Part shown: piece after piece, positions 38,069 to 41,270 of the stretch
How positions within the stretch are numbered: position 1 is the first letter of the stretch
Layout: the number at the start of each line of letters is the position of its first letter
Source of the DNA: Sulfurovum sp.
GTDB lineage: Bacteria; Campylobacterota; Campylobacteria; Campylobacterales; Sulfurovaceae
Assembly: GCA_020721815.1 (NCBI GenBank)
Contig: DYMA01000003.1
Coordinates: forward strand, 1 to 41,270
Direction of reading: 5' to 3'
Length of the DNA: 41,270 nt
Made by a program: the position numbers and the translations under genes
The notes under the pieces: model-generated
What the model was told of the DNA's origin: nothing
Database searches by the model: none
Seen by the model: only the letters and a program-made list of their open reading frames with translations

Positions 38069-38458
38069 GTGGAACAACATATCGAGGATTTTATTTGGGA
38101 TAGTTTTGATGAACTACGCCATCTCTTCCCACCCAAAGTAGCCCAAAGACTTCGTGAGCAAAAAAATAGCAATAAACGGTTGGATTTTAGTGATGATTTG
38201 ACTCTAATATTTAGCATGGATGATACGATTATAGAAAATATCACAAAAGCCTATCGCCAAAAGCTAGAGAGTATGGATTCCATCGAAGGTATCACTACAC
38301 TGCTCGAAAAATACCCATATTCCAAAGAATACCTCACAAAAGCCCAAGAGTGGATAGATGAAGATAAAGCATCGCAAACCATGGGAAATCTACTCAATAC
38401 TATCGGATACGCCTATTATCTTCAAGGAGACTATAGTAAGGCACTGGAGTTTTATTAA
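38069..38458 (+). CDS. N-terminal part of a TPR protein (GTG start suggested; ORF track opens at 38039), ends at an in-frame ochre stop
   Basis: AAAGGA RBS-like sequence upstream of GTG 38069; ends ..GDYSKALEFY* where every following repeat has ..ALEFYQ (CAA). Confidence 0.65.
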   Translation: MEQHIEDFIWDSFDELRHLFPPKVAQRLREQKNSNKRLDFSDDLTLIFSMDDTIIENITKAYRQKLESMDSIEGITTLLEKYPYSKEYLTKAQEWIDEDKASQTMGNLLNTIGYAYYLQGDYSKALEFY

Positions 38459-39088
38459 AAGTCTCTTGCTATAGCAGAAGAAGTTTTGGGCATAAAGCAC
38501 CCCAATACCGCTACAAGCTACAATAATATCGGAGAGGTTTATAGAGCCAAAGGAGAGTACGATAAAGCACTGGAGTTTTATCAAAAGTCTCTTGCTATCA
38601 AAGAAGAAGTTTTGGACAAGAAGCACCCCGATACCGCTACAAGCTACAATAATATCGGAATGGTTTATAAATCCAAAGGAGAGTACGATAAAGCACTGGA
38701 GTTTTATCAAAAGTCTCTTGCTACACAAGAAGAAGTTTTGGGCATAAAGCATTCCGACACCGCACAAAGCTACAATAATATCGGAGAGGTTTATAAATCT
38801 AAAGGAGAGTACAATAAAGCATTGGAGTTTTATCAAAAGTCTCTTGCTATTAGAGAAGAAGTTTTGGGCATAAAGCACCCCGATACCGCCACAAGCTACA
38901 ATAATATCGGAGAGGTTTATCAAGCCAAAGGAGAGTACGATAAAGCACTGGAGTTTTATCAAAAGGCTCTTGCTATAGCAGAAGAAGTTTTGGGCATAAA
39001 GCACCCCAATACTGCACAAAGCTACAATAATATCGCAGGGGTTTATTATGCCAAAGGAGAGTACGATAAGGCATTGGAGTTGTTTCAA
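38459..39088 (+). repeat. Five tandem near-identical 126-bp (42-aa) TPR repeat units
   Basis: KSLAIxEEVLGIKHPxTAxSYNNIGxVYxxKGEYDKALEFYQ repeated five times with very high nucleotide identity. Confidence 0.9.
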
Positions 39089-39187
39089 AAAGCTTTAAAA
39101 ATCAATATTGCTATCTATGGTACGGCTCACAAAAATAGTGAAATTGTTTATAACAATATAATTGCATTTAAAAATAATTTTTTATAG
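38486..39187 (+). CDS. TPR-repeat protein, same frame as 38069..38458; ends with T TTT TTA TAG
   Basis: Five conserved TPRs plus a degenerate sixth; stop at 39185..39187. Confidence 0.75.
   Translation: MGIKHPNTATSYNNIGEVYRAKGEYDKALEFYQKSLAIKEEVLDKKHPDTATSYNNIGMVYKSKGEYDKALEFYQKSLATQEEVLGIKHSDTAQSYNNIGEVYKSKGEYNKALEFYQKSLAIREEVLGIKHPDTATSYNNIGEVYQAKGEYDKALEFYQKALAIAEEVLGIKHPNTAQSYNNIAGVYYAKGEYDKALELFQKALKINIAIYGTAHKNSEIVYNNIIAFKNNFL
39178..39184 (+). promoter_or_regulatory. Candidate -1 ribosomal frameshift slippery heptamer T TTT TTA
   Basis: 0-frame codons AAT TTT TTA TAG; the -1 frame continues open through DSSHLGKALYLDRVHIQNFKLLKDFEMRF into the AAA ATPase. The heptamer spans the third base of AAT to the A of TTA. 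Confidence 0.5.
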
Positions 39188-39264
39188 ATTCAAGCCACTT
39201 AGGCAAAGCACTCTATCTTGATAGGGTTCATATCCAAAATTTTAAACTACTCAAAGATTTTGAA

Positions 39265-40452
39265 ATGCGTTTTACACAAGGAGTCAATATCATTATCGGT
39301 GAGAACTCCAGCGGTAAGACTTCGTTGCTTCAAGCTATCACACTGGGACTAATGAAAAAGGGGAGTTTTGATGATTTTAACGACTTCGAGAAATACATTA
39401 CCAAAACAAAATCTGAATCAAAAATCAATCTCTATTTTGATGGGTACGAGAAGCATACAACGCTCAAAAGTAATGCCAGAGAGGTTGATAATAATATCTT
39501 ATCCCCTTTTGTCGTGGCGTATGGGTCAAATATCTTTACCAAATACAAACTTGAAGCCGATGAGATTGTCAATGATATGTTCTCGGGAAATATTAGACGA
39601 GATTTTACGACTTCAATTTTTGAAGATTATATAGATGAGATTCACAATCCCAAAAGCATTTTAAACAAATTGTCAAGATTAGCCCAAGATGGTGACAAGA
39701 CAGCAAAAGAGTATGAAGTTATCTTTCGAGAGACGATTAATGATTTTATTGAGGGTTTTGATTTAATCAAAGATAAAAAAAGCAATGAATATTTCTTTAA
39801 GTGTGCTGAGGGGAATCACTTTAGACTTGAAAATCTAAGCGAAGGGTATCGCAATAGCGTTTTGTTGATAGGTGATATATTTGTTAAAGTGATAGGTGTC
39901 GGAAAGAAACCCGATACAATTGAGGGGGTTATCCTTATAGATGAATTTGACAGACACCTTCACCCCAAATGGCAAAGCAACTTAGTAACCAAGCTCACAA
40001 CTATTTTTCCAAAGATTCAATTTATTTTGACGACGCATAATCCGATGTCGGTAATGGATAGAAAAGCAGATGAAGTTACCGTGCTAAAAGAGACAAATGG
40101 AAAGATAGAAGCCCCCAAAGAAGATATAGGTACACAACAAATTGATATTGGTGCAGTTTTGCTTAGGTACTTTGGGGTAGAGTCGCTTGTGGGCAAAACA
40201 ATGCAAGATAAAATTGATGAGATTACAAGACTAAAGCTCAAGGGAGTTCACACAGATGCTGAGTGGGAAAAGCTTGAGGAGCTTGAAGAATATTTTGAAT
40301 ATACCCCCGCACGAAATTTTATCTATGATCGTGCCTATTTTAACTTTTTGATATTTTTAAAACACAATAAAAATATAGATTTCAAAAACTACGAAAAGAT
40401 GACCGATAAGGAGATGGTAAAGCTACTAGATGAGTATAAGGATTTGTTTTGA
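39265..40452 (+). CDS. AAA ATPase, PtuA-like (Septu-type / retron Ec78-type effector ATPase); N-terminal strand extends upstream in frame to the frameshift site
   Basis: FTQGVNIIIGENSSGKTSLLQAI (Walker A), LENLSEGYRNSVLLI, VILIDEFDRHLHPKWQ (Walker B), FILTTHNPMSV; upstream in-frame LYLDRVHIQNFKLLKDFE is the conserved beta1/beta2 of this family. Confidence 0.85.
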   Translation: MRFTQGVNIIIGENSSGKTSLLQAITLGLMKKGSFDDFNDFEKYITKTKSESKINLYFDGYEKHTTLKSNAREVDNNILSPFVVAYGSNIFTKYKLEADEIVNDMFSGNIRRDFTTSIFEDYIDEIHNPKSILNKLSRLAQDGDKTAKEYEVIFRETINDFIEGFDLIKDKKSNEYFFKCAEGNHFRLENLSEGYRNSVLLIGDIFVKVIGVGKKPDTIEGVILIDEFDRHLHPKWQSNLVTKLTTIFPKIQFILTTHNPMSVMDRKADEVTVLKETNGKIEAPKEDIGTQQIDIGAVLLRYFGVESLVGKTMQDKIDEITRLKLKGVHTDAEWEKLEELEEYFEYTPARNFIYDRAYFNFLIFLKHNKNIDFKNYEKMTDKEMVKLLDEYKDLF

Positions 40453-41174
40453 TTGATATGCGTGGTATTGACCAATACAAAGAGTATTTGGAAGCTAAAG
40501 AGAAGTTTAAAAAGAGTTTTTCCGACACCAAAGAGTGCCATGAGGTAGATGAGTGCCAATGGACAATTTTTAAAAGTGCATTTATGGAATTTACGAGCTA
40601 CAACTGCCCAATGTGTGAAAAGAATATCGACCAATACGATGATATAGACCATATTCGCCCTAAGTCCGAATATAAATTGTTGCAATGTTGTTGCGACAAC
40701 TATATAATGCTGTGTGCTTCTTGCAATCGAAGCTATAAGCGTTCTAGTTTTCCACTGGAAGATGATGAGCTAGAAGCAGAGGAGATGATTAGTCTTGATA
40801 ATGAAAATCCATTACTGATAAACCCTCGTAAAGATGATATATTTGAATATTTTGAGTTACTTTTTGTTGAACGGTCACAAGGTATATATTTATTGGAGTT
40901 GCAACCCAAAGAGAATTTAGATGAAGCTAAAAGAAAAAAAGCAAAAACAACGATAGAAACTTATGGTATTGGAGATTGCACAAAAGTACAAAGCGATAAA
41001 TGTCGAATCAATATTTTGAAACACCATTATAATGACTTTATAGAATTGGCTGAAGCGATGGAAAAAGGTCAAGAGGATTTTGATAAAGAATTGAATAGCC
41101 GAAAGATGAGAGAGAAACGCAAAAATGGCTTTGTAGAGTTCATCAAAAAAGGTCAATTTAAAATTGCAATTTGA
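40449..41174 (+). CDS. HNH endonuclease, PtuB-like
   Basis: CPMCEKNIDQYDDIDHIRPKSEYKLLQCCCDNYIMLCASCNRSYKRSSFP (zinc CxxC, DH.xPKS, CxxCN); TTGA overlap with the ATPase stop. Confidence 0.8.
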   Translation: MIDMRGIDQYKEYLEAKEKFKKSFSDTKECHEVDECQWTIFKSAFMEFTSYNCPMCEKNIDQYDDIDHIRPKSEYKLLQCCCDNYIMLCASCNRSYKRSSFPLEDDELEAEEMISLDNENPLLINPRKDDIFEYFELLFVERSQGIYLLELQPKENLDEAKRKKAKTTIETYGIGDCTKVQSDKCRINILKHHYNDFIELAEAMEKGQEDFDKELNSRKMREKRKNGFVEFIKKGQFKIAI

Positions 41175-41208
41175 TAAAAAAGTGCGATAGGATTAAAACA
41201 AATAAAAG

Positions 41209-41244
41209 CCCCCAAAATAAAAGGGGAGGGGGGTATTTTGGGGG
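41209..41244 (-). terminator. Hairpin terminator, probably for a minus-strand gene entering from the right
   Basis: Perfect 11-bp inverted repeat CCCCCAAAATA/TATTTTGGGGG; on the minus strand it is followed by CTTTTATTTGTTTT; RC of 41251..41270 reads ..EVTVN* (partial ORF end). Confidence 0.6.
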
Positions 41245-41270
41245 TGGAGATTAGTTTACGGTTACTTCTA

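Noticed and set aside
38390-39088. 232-aa minus-strand ORF with repeated LIKLQCFIVLSFGFINLSDIIVA
   Set aside because: Antisense artefact of the 126-bp TPR array: the repeat unit has no stop in that frame, so the whole array stays open.
38459-39088. Regular repeats resembling a CRISPR array
   Set aside because: Unit is 126 bp, tandem without spacers, codes for TPRs; not CRISPR.
38069-41174. Retron (Ec78-like) encoded in this window
   Set aside because: PtuA/PtuB-like genes are present, but no reverse transcriptase ORF (YxDD) or msr/msd candidate was seen in the flanks available.

Overview
The window reads as a Campylobacterota-type (epsilonproteobacterial) chromosome segment. This lineage call is an inference from PglB/PglF, DapD, MutS2, L25, TGCTATAAT-like extended -10 motifs and about 40% GC housekeeping genes. 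A housekeeping backbone (tRNA-Glu x3, aroE, tal, pilT, rplY, pth, LptF/G-type permease, pglB, pglF, mutS2, batD-like, exbB/exbD-like, dapD, fur-like, aat-like) is interspersed with accessory loci: (i) an SH3b-TPR secreted protein at the left edge, broken at an A7 tract; (ii) a six-repeat Ig/cadherin-like lipoprotein with a C-terminal HEFGH metallopeptidase domain and nine bacterial N-glycosylation sequons; (iii) a HigB-like toxin remnant fused in layout to a 75-aa ORF and a zeta-type toxin kinase; (iv) a standalone OLD-family (AAA+TOPRIM) nuclease; (v) a PemK/MazF-type TA pair and an ApeA-like HEPN protein between pglF and mutS2; (vi) a GAF-GGDEF-EAL-CZB protein broken at two A7 tracts and overlapping a bacteriohemerythrin; (vii) a Septu-like (PtuA/PtuB) AAA ATPase + HNH nuclease preceded by a TPR gene. 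The most striking signal is at the TPR/ATPase junction. The TPR ORF ends in T TTT TTA TAG, a canonical -1 slippery heptamer directly before the stop. The -1 frame runs without interruption into the ATPase, and the ATPase N-terminal strand has no conventional start codon of its own. This suggests a TPR-ATPase fusion made by -1 frameshifting, or alternatively a one-base T-tract deletion.
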